From: Allolobophora icterica
Taxonomy: Eukaryota > Annelida > Clitellata > Crassiclitellata > Lumbricidae
Reading direction: 5' to 3'
Assembly (NCBI GenBank): GCA_963556255.1
Contig: OY744607.1
Span: 41,116,390-41,180,389 of the forward strand
DNA: 64,000 nt
Shown: piece after piece, positions 21,406 through 41,017 of the stretch
Layout: each line of letters begins with the position of its first letter
Position numbering within the stretch: the first letter of the stretch is position 1
Made by a program: the position numbers and the translations under genes
Notes under the pieces: generated by a model
Database searches by the model: none
Seen by the model: the letters and a program-made list of their open reading frames with translations, nothing else
Told to the model about the DNA's origin: nothing

Positions 21406-21572
21406 CAGTGTTTAATCTAGTCCCCCTGTTCTGGGGGGGAAACAAGGTTTCTCGGGGGAATTTCCCCCCCAAAAGGTCTCTACCTTACAATATTGCTGAG
21501 CTCTGGGGGGAAACTTCAATCCGGGGGGGGGGAAATTGCCCCCTCCCCCAAAGACGTCTATATTAAACACTG
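21406..21572. mobile_element. G-rich MITE, 167 bp, with 9-bp TSD
   Basis: Ends CAGTGTTTAATCTAG (left) and, complemented, CAGTGTTTAATATAG (right). The flanking 9-mers CAATGAGGG at 21397-21405 and 21573-21581 are identical. The interior alternates G7-G10 and C5-C8 runs. The family also occurs at 26595-26994, again with an exact 9-bp duplication. Confidence 0.82.
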
Positions 21573-21581
21573 CAATGAGGG

Positions 21582-22017
21582 AGACTGAGAAGAGGAGAAA
21601 GTTGCCATCGGGTTACAGGGCCTGCTTAAACGATCACGTAGAGATATTCTCTTCTTCATTCGGTCGTTGGCTTATTCATTAGTACAGCATTGTAGGTGTA
21701 TAGCTAATTAATAACACAATGATATTATATTGCACCTGGCATTCCATCGTCGTGTGATATTTATTTGCTGCCATTGCCCGTTCTTTTGACGAAGTAAGAA
21801 ACCGCTACAGTTTAGGTTTGGTTCGCGTAAAACTTTATAATATATTTTCACTGTAAACTGCATCTAATATTCGATAATGATTCTATTCTATGGCAATTAT
21901 TAGCCACCAGATTAATGCCACGTAAGTTAAAACTGTACCGGTATTTCTAAAAAATCTAATTGTTCGATTGAAAAGCACCTGCTTAGCCACCCACATTCGC
22001 GATTACAAAGCCCACGT
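21582..22017. other. 3' flank of gene 2
   Basis: Matches 6955-7274 (3' flank of gene 1), for example gctaattaataacacaatg. It is uninterrupted where the gene 1 flank carries the 6579-6944 MITE. No AATAAA is obvious. Confidence 0.5.
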
Positions 22018-30267
<8,250 letters not shown>

Positions 30268-30829
30268 TTTCTGAACGACGAGGTATTTCCAGACGAGCAT
30301 CGCAAAACGCGGCCTTCAATGGATTTCGCCTGAAGTTTGCTACAGCTACACATACAGATACAATAGCATGATATCTACCGCGTCAGTTACACCTCAGTGA
30401 CAGCTCTAATGACCTCGGTTCTCAACCTGATACTATCTAATAGAAAAAGACTTTTTAAACCGGACCACACAAATGCCGAGACAAAACTGACGACCCATCT
30501 GTTTACGCTTGCTTCCCTCAGCTTAGCCTGACCTCTGGTTTCGGGATTTTCCAACGAATCCAAGTTTGACTAAGGTTTCAATTAAAACGACCATCGATGA
30601 TGTCTAATTCTTATTATACTTAAAATGGCTTAAAATTCTCTTGAGAGCCATAAGAAAAATCTCTAAGTATCAGCATATTGCACCAACATTGCAGTAATTA
30701 CACTGCATATCCACAGAGTAAAGACTTCAGTTTACAATCTGTTTTATATTTTACAAAACTTTGCATTCAAATCAGCCGACCATTTCCCACTCTTTACTCA
30801 CCCATTGTGTCAGCAGATTTTGCACCTCC
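30268..30829. promoter_or_regulatory. 5' flank of gene 2
   Basis: Conserved with 13730-14289 and, in its distal part, with 1-229. No defined core promoter motif is visible. Confidence 0.4.
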
Positions 30830-31205
30830 CTGTCACTATCTTCCTCTGTCCCTCTCTTCATCTGTCCTTATCTTGGCCTTCCTCTGTCTTCCTCTGCCCC
30901 CATCTTCGACTGTCCCTGCAGTCTTCCTTTGTCTTTATCTTCCTCTGTCCCTGTCTTCCTCTGTCCCTATCTTCCTCTGTCTCTATCTTTCTCTGTCCCT
31001 TTTTCCTGTGTCCCTATCTTCCTCTGTCCCTATCTTTCTTTGCCCCTTTCTTCCTCTGTCCCTTTCTTCCTCTGTTCCTTTCTTCCTCTGCCCCTATCTT
31101 CATTCGTTCCTATCTTCGCTTGTCATTGTCGTCCTTTGTTCCTATCTTCCTCTCATCATGTCTTACTCTCAGTCAGTGTTTTCTCAGCGTATGTCCCTCT
31201 GTCTC
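30830..31205. repeat. 16-bp pyrimidine-rich minisatellite, copy 3
   Basis: Units such as ctgtccctatcttcct, shorter and cleaner than copy 1 and dominated by the cttcctctgtccctat form. All three plus frames are open. Confidence 0.85.
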
Positions 31206-31249
31206 TTTCCTATAAAACATTGTTGAACGTTCGCCTATCTCATTATTGG

Positions 31250-31810
31250 TAAGGCCTCCTCTTGTTCTTCTTCTTCTTCTTTCTCCGCCACCTTGTCTTT
31301 TTTCTCATCCTCCTCCTCCTTCTCTTCTTCTCCTCTTTCTCCTCCTCCTCTTCTTCTGCTTCCTCCTCCTCCCTCTTGTCATCTTCTTCCTCCTCCTCCT
31401 CCTCCTCATCCTCCTTGGCTTCTTATTCTTATTTTGTTCTTCGCATTCTTCTTCCACCTCCTCTCTTCTTCTTCCTCCTCTACCTCCTCTTCTTCTTCAT
31501 CCTCCTCCTCTTCTTCATCCTTCTCCTCCTTCTAGTCTTCTTCTTCTTCTTCTTCTTCTTCTTCTTCTTCTTCTTCTTCTTCTTCTTCTTCTTCTACTTT
31601 TCTTCTTCTTCTTCTTCTTCTTCTTCTTCATCATCATCATCTTCTTCTTCTTCTTCTTCGCATTCTTGTTCTTCACATTCTTCTTCGCATTCTTCTTCGT
31701 TATCTTCCCTCTCTTATTGTGTTATCCGAAAGAGCGAGGGCTAGTAGAGGAAAAGATGTTCGACTTACCAAATTCGTTTAAATCTGAATTCAGAAATGTC
31801 TTCCACTAGA
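31250..31810. repeat. CTT/CTC-rich tract of the dispersed repeat
   Basis: (CTT)n and (CTCCTC)n from 31258 to 31725, then the repeat's right part gaaaagatgttcgacttacc and ctgaattcagaaatgtcttc. The long Phe, Leu or Ser frames are artefacts. Confidence 0.85.
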
Positions 31811-33740
31811 CTGCTTAGTAAATTATATCGCCCGCTGTGATATCTGCATTATTTTAACGAATACTACTTCAAACGCTTAATAGCGTTTTCATAGCGCTAC
31901 TGATCTCTGTCTCGTTGTTCAAAGATTGACTATTTGACAAAACTCTTTAGCTGTATACTAACTCCAACTTCCACCTGTTATCTTAAATTGGTTCTTCGTC
32001 GAACCGACACAGTTCATATTTGAAGACAGCGTAAATCACACTCGTATCATAATAAAACTGTTGCATTGCGTTGCCCTCAAGCCGGTAACTACGAATGTTG
32101 GGCCATAGTATGCTGCAACGAACAACTTAAGAACTATAGTTGAGAGGCAATTAATGTCGGCGCACGAATATATAGCCTTATAAATAAATGAATGTATATA
32201 TATGCAGAGAAAGCCCGTTAGCCCGACAGTAGGCCTATTTGGGTGCAAGGTAAGGCAGTATATGTATATTATTATAAATATAATGTTTATATAGGCCCCT
32301 GTAATTATATAGACTTATCAAACTCCGCGATGTGCAGTATGACTCTTGCTGAGTGCCCCGCAACTGAACACTGTTGGGCTCTCGGGCTTTCTACGTGCCA
32401 TGGCTGGTCCAAAGCGTTGAAATTCACTGCCCAGCTGAGTTTCTTCTGGAGCCTTTGTCTGCCTTTCTCTTCTTTGGTGGCTAAGAAGTTATCAGAATGT
32501 CAATTAGCTGACGATCATTCTGAATCAAGCAAGACAAGTCAGTGGCACCGTACAGTCAAGACACTTGAACTTCACCTAAACCGGGACTTGATTCCAATCA
32601 GAAGTTCATAGGAACCAGATCTTGACCGGAACCAGAACTTGACTCCTCCGTAAACCTGACTCCAACCAGAAAGCTGGAACCGTCTGTTTTCACTTGAAAA
32701 AGTCCGCCAGTGGGAAAGTCAAAGGCCAATTGAAACTGCCCATCGTCGTTGAACACCGAGACGCAGACGTCTGAAATCAATCAGGAAAGCCGAAAGCCGT
32801 GAGAACGAAGCGATCAAACGGCTGGCTAACCGTCTTCCCCAGTCTGCCACATGTATACTTGAGGCCCATCTTTGAAACCGCCATAACGTAGACCTTCGCG
32901 AGATTGCCCCATGTAAAATAGAGTGAGTAAATGAGCAGAATCCCAAATGCTTGGTCCTGACAAAGGTTATTGTGAACATGGCTCGTACAACAATAATCAT
33001 ATCAGAAGATTCCAGAAGATTCGAACCGCGATGAAGGACCACCATGCGATCGACAGTGAAATATGCTACCTCTCTGGTAATTTTGAAGTCTACAGAGTAA
33101 CCTGTTGACACAATAAAATCAGTTAAGTTGCTTGTGAAAGCTTAAATCTATTACTATAGGCTGATTCTTTATGGCGTCGACTTCTTTATACACAGATACA
33201 CAATATTCAAAAGTCCTTTAATTGTACAATTGCTTACAGTTTATCTCCTCCGGCAAATGCTCGTTGATTGTGGCGACTATTCCAGTTATTATCTGGACAT
33301 TACTTGCTCGCAGATAAACTTTTGTTCTGAACGAACTGTAACTCTGGTTTGACCATCGGAAGCAACACCTCAAGTGCATTTCTCAGCGCCGTTGACTAAT
33401 GCTCCGTTGACTAATGCTTGATCATTAGCAGTGTCTTCTAATTAATGCAGAAATAAAATGCATGACACGTGTGCCATTGTTTGCTATGTCTATGCATTGT
33501 TTCACGATTGCCATCTATACAACGGATGAATAATATCGCCTAGTTGGATTCTGGATAACCCACTCCGTGAAGACTGCAATAAATGTGTTCAGTCGTGGAT
33601 GATAAAATATCCATAAGTAAAAAGGGTAAGTCATTAAGATATTTAGCATTAAAATAGCATCTCGATATAGCAAGTTACAAAGCCTTGTTTAAAGTAGGAT
33701 CTTCTAGATCAATCCACTTTGCACATTAAACTCATCTTCT
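31811..33740. repeat. Upstream duplicated block, gene 2 copy
   Basis: 31811-32180 aligns with 1800-2120 and 15430-15760; 33270-33740 aligns with 2430-2720 and 3590-3735. 32180-33260 is specific to this copy. Open frames in it (32243-32611, 32719-33111) show no recognised domain, so I do not call a gene. Confidence 0.5.
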
Positions 33741-34400
33741 TCAGCATTCTTGTAATTTCGTCTTTCAACACTTTAAAGTCAAGAGCGCACTAAAAGCGAC
33801 TTGGAAACCAATGCAGGTCTTAAAGCGTTTATTAACTAACACACCGTACAGAAGTTTGACCACCAATATTGTAATAAATATGTCGCTATAGTGTGTGGAT
33901 CTTATAAAGCTGCACAAAATACAAGGCGTTACAGGCATAGCAAAACTCATTTACGTGAACTCGATAATCGCCTGCTACTTGAAATCGATATAATCATGCA
34001 TGGGATTCAAATACACTAAGAAAGGAAAGACCTGACGACTCGACCTTTCTTATTGCTATGCTCAATCAGTCAATCAATCAATCAATTAATCAATAAATCA
34101 ATCGTTTATTGTTAACCAATTTAAACAGTTACAATAAACAGATTTTCGTCGTTAGGGTAACGATGAGGTCCTGAAGGGATAAGCATTTCGTTAAGTTAGG
34201 ATAACCTTTGTGTCAATCAGCAAATGCATGTAGAGCATTGTAGAAGCGGCGATGAGTATAATCGGTTGGAGGTACTTTCTAGTTAAAGTTTGTTCTTAGG
34301 GCTTCACGTACTGAAGGCTCGCCAACGGCAGCAATTACACTGACGTTACTTGTGTTTAAAGTATAAATTGATATTCCCATCAGATAATTTTTAGTTATTT
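33741..34400. other. Spacer with LINE 3' tail
   Basis: 34060-34110 is a (CAAT)n run followed by gttaaccaatttaaacag, the complement of the LINE 3' end seen at 44590-44725. This is a minus-oriented truncated copy. Nothing else is recognised. Confidence 0.5.
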
Positions 34401-34682
<282 letters not shown>

Positions 34683-34744
34683 CGTTTATTACACAATAAG
34701 GCTGACACACCGCATCCTTGTACAGACTGGTTAAGTACTGATAG

Positions 34745-35063
34745 ACAAGATTTTATCTACTGTTGCATGATTTTATCTATTGCTATATGATTTTATCTAT
34801 TGCTGTATGATTTTATCATTGCTGTATGATTTTATCTATTGCTGTATGATTTTATCTATTGCTGTATGATTTTATCTATTGCTGTATGATTTTATCTATT
34901 GCTGTATGATTTTATCTATTGCTGTATGATTTTATCTATTGCTATATGATTTTATCTATTGCTGTATGATTTTATCTATTGCTATATGATTTTATCTATT
35001 GATATATGATTTTATCTATTGATATATGATTTTATCTATTGCTGTATGATTTTATCTATTGCT
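34745..35063. repeat. 20-bp minisatellite, about 16 units
   Basis: Unit gctgtatgattttatctatt, repeated head to tail with few changes (gctg/gcta/gata variants and one 18-bp unit at about 34808-34826). No spacers, so not a CRISPR-like structure. Confidence 0.93.
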
Positions 35064-35446
35064 GAGTTGCAAAAAAGAGGTTATAGTTCTCTTTTTTTTA
35101 CAAATAAGCTTGCATCAATTTACAATATTGCGTAGATATTAACACATACTTCGTATGATTTATCATTTTATTTAATTATCTCACTTCATGCCAAGATAAT
35201 TCACATTTAGTCTTTAACAGCTAATCCTAATTCGAACTAAAAGAGGAGCTATGAAACTTTCCACAATTGGGCCTCTTAATTTGATAAACTGAAGACATGC
35301 TGCACTGGAATTGTGCAAAGACTATTTTAATGACATTACATAAATAGTTTTCTGTTTATTGACATTACGATATGGCAGAGGTTGTTCCTAGATGTCAGAA
35401 ACAACTTATTATACAATGTTCATTCTGGGGTCTTTCTGATCTTCTG
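35064..35446. other. 3' flank of gene 3
   Basis: Contains a minus-strand AATAAA (plus-strand tttatt at 35355-35360), about 90 bases after the stop. It is the best poly(A) signal candidate for gene 3. The homologous position in gene 4 reads ttaatt and has lost the canonical hexamer. Confidence 0.5.
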
Positions 35447-36374
35447 TTACATCGTCCAATTAAATTTGACTAAATCATAGAATTCTCTGCAGATTTCTAC
35501 GATCTGCTTATTTTCGTTAAACGTGATTACGTCTTGCCACTGCTTTGCAATATCCTCAGAAGTTTTCTTTGAGGGATTAGTCTTACCTCTCGTCAACAAC
35601 CACGCAACAGTTCTTTCGTGTGGCGTTGCATCTAAAAATCTATAAACATTTTCCAAATACAGCGTCGTATTTGTTATAATCTTGTCAAAATTCAACGCGT
35701 ATATCCTTCCAGGATATTTCTTCTCGAGCTCCAGGCGTGCTTTAATATCTCGCACAACTGTACTGCAAAAGAGTTTTGCTTCCTTCTTGATTGCATTCGT
35801 GTCGTTGCCTGAAAAAATACCGCGAACACTACCGACAAAACGCCTCCTTGATAAGGCGACGGCGCGAGGGTCACGAACCAGGTGGATGACCCGGAAGTTA
35901 GGAAGCGTCTCGAGAAGTGGCTCCATGCTTTCCATGGTCGCACGAACTGTCTTCATCACCCTGATTGAACGATTTTGACAGGAATCCAGAAGTAAATGCT
36001 GACATTTGGATTTCAGGCTTTCTCTGAGCAAATCAACGCACATTCGGTGATTTCTAAACATCATATTTGTAACGACTGAGTCGTTTGGATCATCTTGTTT
36101 CAACCATAAGCTTCTGAAGCACTTCTTCTGCAATTCGTCCGCTGCCTCTCCAAAACGCAAGCCGCAGAACTTGCTGAGGTATGGCTCGCATCGTTTGAAC
36201 GTGAATAAAAACGAAGCTTTGATGCATTTTGTGTAAGACATGGAAGCGGTATGATTGTAGGTGGCCATAAAGTAGATGCTGAGAAGCGATTGCGTCGGAA
36301 GACTTTCAAGATCACAGGACAGAAACCAGCGTAGGAACTCGGAGACAGCGGACAGCTCTTCATTTGGCAATATC
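35447..36374 (-). CDS. Gene 3 exon 3 (3'-PB and C-terminus)
   Basis: Acceptor ATTCTTTTAG, then ILPNEELSAVSEFLRWFLSC. Contains CEPYLSKFCGLRFGE and RVIHLVRDPRAVALSR. The segment from CSTVVRDIK to PHERTV is identical in gene 4. Confidence 0.93.
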
Positions 36375-39299
36375 CTAAAAGAATGTTAGACAGACGATTT
36401 TCGATGATTCTGGGGTTAAATGTAACCCTGTTTTACAGCGTAATATAATTTAGAGTAATATCACCTAAACTCAACTCTATCCTACTCTTCTCTATCCTAC
36501 TCCACTCTATGCTTCTCTACTTTTGCTTTGCTGTACTCTACTCTACTCTACTCCACTCTAGTCTAGTCTACTCAGCGCTGTATTCTGGTCTACTATTTTT
36601 GCTAAACTCTCTCCACTCCACCATTTCTACAATAATCAATTCTAATATAAATAGAAAACTAAATAAACAAGAACGTATAATGGGAAGCTACGAGACAAAC
36701 TATGCCTTGTTGGCTGAAAATGAATTTTACCGAATGGAACCGTTTGGATAGTTAGTGATGTCGGACGGAACATTTTGGTTCTGAGGCGTTCCATACATGG
36801 CAGAGTAGAGTGAATCAACCGGTTCAAAATTGTAAAACACATCAGGATTTGTATTGAACCATTCGCCGACGAAGGTCGATCCACTTCGCTGATAGGACAG
36901 CAGGATGACCAACTTCGGCTGATCTTTGACAAAAGTACTTGTCAATAAGACATCCTAAACATTTTATTTACAGTTGTGTTTACAGCATAAAAAATAAAAG
37001 TGTGATTAAACAAAGAGGAATAACTGTGAGCTTCCTTATTTATCTCAACGAAACAATGGAAACAGATTTATAGATCTGATTGAATTTGTACTACGTTCGT
37101 AGAAGCACATTGCATCGCATCCCAAACCATTTATTCATTAATGAATTGAATTAATTATAACATTTATGATTTACGTTGATCTGTTGACGCAGTTTTCGTG
37201 AGACATTGAGGTGTTTCGACAACTTATAAAAAAATAAATTACATTTGACATTTAAGTATACTTCACTACCAGAGATTACATGGCTTTACATCATACTACA
37301 TTGGGAATCTTACAATCAACATGTTCCCTTAAATAGGTTTAGAAAGAAAGGTCTGTAGCACGCAGTGATGCAAACATGAACTGAAAATGCATATATTCAA
37401 ATCTCAAGACTGTGCTCTTCAGCCGGGGTTGGGTCGGGAGTGCTTCTGAGTAGATAGCCTTGAAGAGGCGCTATATGAATTCTCCATATGAATATACATT
37501 ATATAGGCCCCTAATCCAATATAGTGATATTCTTAATTGCTATTTACGATATAAACTTCGTGTTATGAGTCAATATTCAGACAAAACACTTCAACGAGTC
37601 TTACAATATTGCTTAGAAAAATATAATTAACAGGTTTGAAAAATGCATAATTACCGCTGTAGGCTCAACTTCGTACGCAGTTTGACGATAGCCAGAATCT
37701 CCTGTTTAAGATAAAGGTAAGGCAAGGTAAGTGAATGCAGCTACAAAATAAGTTCGGTCGTTGTCGATGGGAGAGGACTGGCCACCAGTTCTCATAGGCC
37801 GAGGCTAAGAAAATGGGGCCATTCTGTACAAGCATCTTCTTCAGCACATTACTATTGCTGTACATTATTATATATGGTTTCAATAAAGAATTATTTGATT
37901 TGATTTTGATTTGAAATCGCTAACCATCTCATTTCCATGGTTACCTCACGGGACTGCTCTTCTTCTTCTTCTTCTTCTTCTTCTTCTTCTTCTTCTTCTT
38001 CTTCTTCTTCTTCTTCTTCTTCTTCTCCTCTTTCCTCTTCTTCTGCTTCTACTTCTTCTCTTCCACTTTGCTCCTCCTCCTCCTCATCATCTTCTTCTCT
38101 TTCTTCTTCTTTTTCTGTTTCTTCTTCTTCTGGTTCTTCTTCTCATGTTTCTTCTTCTTTTCTTTCTTCTTCTGCTTCTTTTTCCTCCTCCTCCTCCTCC
38201 TCCTCCTCCTCTTCTTCTTCTTACTCTTCTTCTTCTGCTTCTTCTCTTTCTTCTTCTTCTTCTTCTTTTTCCTCTTCTTCTTCTTCTTCTTCTTCTTCTT
38301 CTTTTTCTTCTTCTTTTTCTTCTTCTTCTTCTTCTTCTTCTTCTTCTTCTTCTTCTTCTTCTTCTTCTTCTTCTTCTTCTTCTTCTTCTGCTTCTACTTT
38401 TTCTTCTCTTTCTTTCTTCTTCTTCGTCTTCTTCATATTCTGATTCTCCTACTCTTCTATTATCTTCATTGAAATCAATTCTCATCACAAACTTCAACAA
38501 CGTAATGGAAAAGGTATCAATCAATCGCTTCTGAGCAAAGTCACTTAACAAATCGCAATCCATTGGTAAATAATCAAACAGTCCTGACTCGCGGTGCCTC
38601 AGGGTCCGGAAGAGAGGCTACGGTGTTAAGCATTCTGAAACACATACGAGATTTCAGCCATCGCTCATTTGGTTAAACGTTTCTACACTGGCCGTAGAGG
38701 ATGAAGTATCGTTTAACTGAACCGCAATACAACAATAGTAGGCTTATCCGTTCCGCTAAGTCTCTTGCTGTTCCGTTATCGGCTGTAGACCCACCTGTTT
38801 CACCGGTTTTTCAGCCGTAATTCAGTTGTCTTTTCAATTCTCACTGAACTGACTTCCTAAAAATAACTACGTAGGCGTTGGTGCGTGATCGATTCAAGCG
38901 AATGGCTTTTATATGAAGGCGCGTAAAAGCTATAGAATCAGGTTGGGTTAGATACTTTGAAGTTGGGTGCGCAGGTTGAAGCCGTACAACACAGAGGAAT
39001 AGTTTCAAGACTTCGGGCTGCTTTGACTCAATCCATCGATGTAGGAAAAATATTTGTAGTCAAGTAGCTACGGCGCTAAAAAATGTTATTCTTCACTATT
39101 AACTATAAATTTGGCAGTTTTACGATTGTTTAGTCATATGCTGGCTAGACTCTCGAAAATGGAATCGAAATTCATAGTTTATCAATGATGTAACAGAATA
39201 ATACCTACGAGTTACCGCTTTCATCAGTGAGTAAGCTGTGAGAAGAGTAACCAGAATGATGACGAACTTCAAAGCCCGAATTTTCTTCCAGGGTATCAT
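35447..39299 (-). CDS. Sulfotransferase gene 3 (carbohydrate 6-O-sulfotransferase, CHST1/3-like)
   Basis: Compact member of the array: exons 39299-39216, 36954-36731 and 36374-35447 join to 411 codons. Residues about 11-27 form the signal anchor (FVIILVTLLTAYSLM). YQRSGSTFVGE lies at 49-59, FEPVDSLY near 71-78, and RVIHLVRDPRAVALSR at 264-279. Exon 1 ends in phase 0 and joins the 224-base exon directly, so the micro-exon of genes 1 and 2 is not needed. NTT and NGS sequons suggest lumenal N-glycosylation. The last exon begins G-ATATTG and completes the split Arg codon. The C-terminus ends FNWTM, longer than in genes 1 and 2. Predicted activity: PAPS-dependent sulfation of a sugar 6-OH; acceptor unknown. 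The exons show no lesion. Confidence 0.9.
36460..36620. repeat. (ACTCT)n-like microsatellite in gene 3 intron 2
   Basis: Imperfect ctctactctactcc units. A related tract sits in the same intron of gene 4 (46760-46990), so it predates that duplication. Confidence 0.75.
36731..36954 (-). CDS. Gene 3 exon 2 (5'-PSB exon)
   Basis: 224 bases, acceptor ATGTTTAG, donor GTAAAATTCA (a weaker donor than GTACGT in genes 1 and 2). Reads DVLLTSTFVKDQPKLVILLS and YQRSGSTFVGEWFN. Confidence 0.9.
36955..37769. other. Gene 3 intron 1, proximal part
   Basis: Conserved with gene 4 intron 1 (47343-47750) and with the pseudogene relic at 19839-20529. No coding sequence. Confidence 0.55.
37770..38480. repeat. Dispersed repeat with long CTT tract in gene 3 intron 1
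   Basis: ctcataggccgaggctaaga followed by (CTT)n/(CTC)n from about 37952 to 38432, the longest such tract here. Runs of poly-Ser, Leu, Phe, Arg, Lys or Glu frames arise from it and are not genes. Confidence 0.9.
38481..39215. other. Gene 3 intron 1, distal part
   Basis: Matches 49660-50370 in gene 4 (for example ctacactggccgta, taccgctttcatcagtgagt at the exon). No gene. Confidence 0.5.
39216..39299 (-). CDS. Gene 3 exon 1 (signal anchor)
   Basis: Twenty-eight codons, MIPWKKIRALKF then a hydrophobic run, donor GTAACTCGTAGG. Phase 0. Confidence 0.82.
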
Positions 39300-39494
39300 T
39301 TTCCTAACGACAAAAAGCGTCTATAATCTCGTCCTCCAAAAACGGATTGGGAACCGCCCCAAGTTCCTCTGACGTTGACGATAGGCCCTACATGAAGAAG
39401 TTAAGTACGATAGAGAATGTCCGTTAGGATTTCTGATACTTCTTTCTCACAGTTTTAAGAAAATAACAAATTTCTTAATAGAAGCGTTCTAGAT

Positions 39495-39802
39495 CAGCGG
39501 TTCCCAAACTTCTCTGGGTCGCGACCCACTTGTGAATATCTTGGACGTCTCGGCACCCACTGTGTAAAATTTGTGTCGAAATATGCGGATTTACGTAGAG
39601 CGCTTAGAAAATTTAAAGCATTAAAAGAAAACATTAGGTAAAAACAGTTCACAATTTATTGCAATCCAGGTAATTACAGCCCAATCTTAGCCAAATATTG
39701 TTGCTGCAAAAAAATAAATGTTTCTCGAAAAAATTTGGCGACCCACTTGCCAGAGCTTCGCAACCCACTTTTGGGTCGCGACCCATAGTTTGGGAAACGC
39801 TG
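39495..39802. mobile_element. hAT-type MITE, 308 bp, with perfect 8-bp TSD
   Basis: Ends CAGCGGTTCCCAAACT and AGTTTGGGAAACGCTG, with TTCTAGAT at 39487-39494 and 39803-39810. Internal gggtcgcgaccca palindromes lie near both ends. CAGCGGTTCCCAAACT-type ends are common among animal hAT/Charlie-like elements. It lies 196 bp upstream of the gene 3 start codon, so it may sit in the promoter. Confidence 0.93.
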
Positions 39803-39810
39803 TTCTAGAT

Positions 39811-40668
39811 TGTCGGGGTTAAAATCTTCACTAAAGTGAAAAGATATTTCATGTTTTCTGTTTCCCTAACTCCTCTCAAGAACATTAAATAAAACGAGAT
39901 TAACTTGTTATACGTCAAAACTTGAATCAGAGACAAACACTTTAACCAGAGGCAAAAATTGTAAGCAGAGGCAACGCCACCAACGCGACTCAGTTGCACC
40001 ATGAGTACCTTGAGTGGTGGGATATTAGACCGTGAGGGAGATGACTGCCAGATGCTCTATGTAAGTCGCCCATCGCGGCCCATGCTAAAATATAGTCGCT
40101 TTACACTTCTATGTTGGGTAATATTAAAGGAAATGATTTCTTTCCCTTCTCGCCTTTATTTCGCTCTTCTGTGCAAGAGTTGTGGCTGGGACCCCGATAT
40201 ATATCCTGTCGGCCACATTTGTGGCGAAAGCTGGCGTATTCTTCTGTAGGCAAGAAGACAGTGGCTAGCCATCAGCTACAATTTGTCCAATAAATCTTGG
40301 TTATCTGCAGGCTGGAGTTCATTGCCTTTTGACGAGCTCAGACTCACAGATAGGTCACGTGTCTCGATATGGGTTTCTGGGCTAAATTTAGCTTTGGAGT
40401 TAACCAACCGGTAGCTCACGTCTTTGTCTATATGCACGTGATATGTAACTGGCTTTTATTGAGCGCCTTTGTAGGAACCTCTCGAAAGCGTCGTGCAAAT
40501 GACTGTCTAAAGGATTTACACAGGTGTTGATTTGCTGCTCAATTAATGATTATGTTAGCACAGCGGGCAATTGAGAAATGACATAGTTTATGATAATATG
40601 TTGGTCGTAGAATAGCTTTTCATTCTCACTTGCCTTCAAATACAATTAATATATATTAAACAAGGGCT
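39811..40668. other. Unclassified upstream sequence
   Basis: A frame at 40001-40249 (83 codons) has no recognised motif and no paralogue near gene 4. I do not call it a gene. Confidence 0.3.
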
Positions 40669-41017
40669 AGGTATGTATGTATGTATGTATGTCTGTATGT
40701 ATGTATGTATGTATGTATGTATGTATGTATGTATGTATGTATGTATGTATGTATGTATGTATGTATGTATGTATGTATGTATGTATGTATGTATGTATGT
40801 ATGTATGTATGTATGTATGTATGTATGTATGTATGTATGTATTTATGTATGTATGTATGTATTTATGTATGTATGTATGTATGTATGTATGTATGTATGT
40901 ATGTATGTATGTATGTATGTATGTATGTATGTATGTATGTATGTATGTATGTATGTATGTATGTATGTATGTATGTATGTATGTATGTATGTATGTATGT
41001 ATGTATGTATGTATGTT
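40669..41017. repeat. (TATG)n microsatellite, about 350 bp
   Basis: Nearly pure gtat units with one tctg near 40692 and two tatttatg interruptions at about 40841 and 40861. Three plus-strand frames stay open (Met-Tyr-Val-Cys repeats), an artefact of the period. Confidence 0.97.

Noticed and set aside
32243..33111. Possible genes at 32243-32611 and 32719-33111
   Set aside because: No recognised domain, no paralogous conservation, and low-complexity duplicated surroundings.
34745..35063. CRISPR-like array
   Set aside because: Units are contiguous with no unique spacers, and the genome is eukaryotic.
37911..38563. Poly-Leu, poly-Ser, poly-Phe and Glu/Arg-rich frames (also 31246-31809 and 20653-21028)
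   Set aside because: Triplet CTT/CTC repeats keep frames open automatically.
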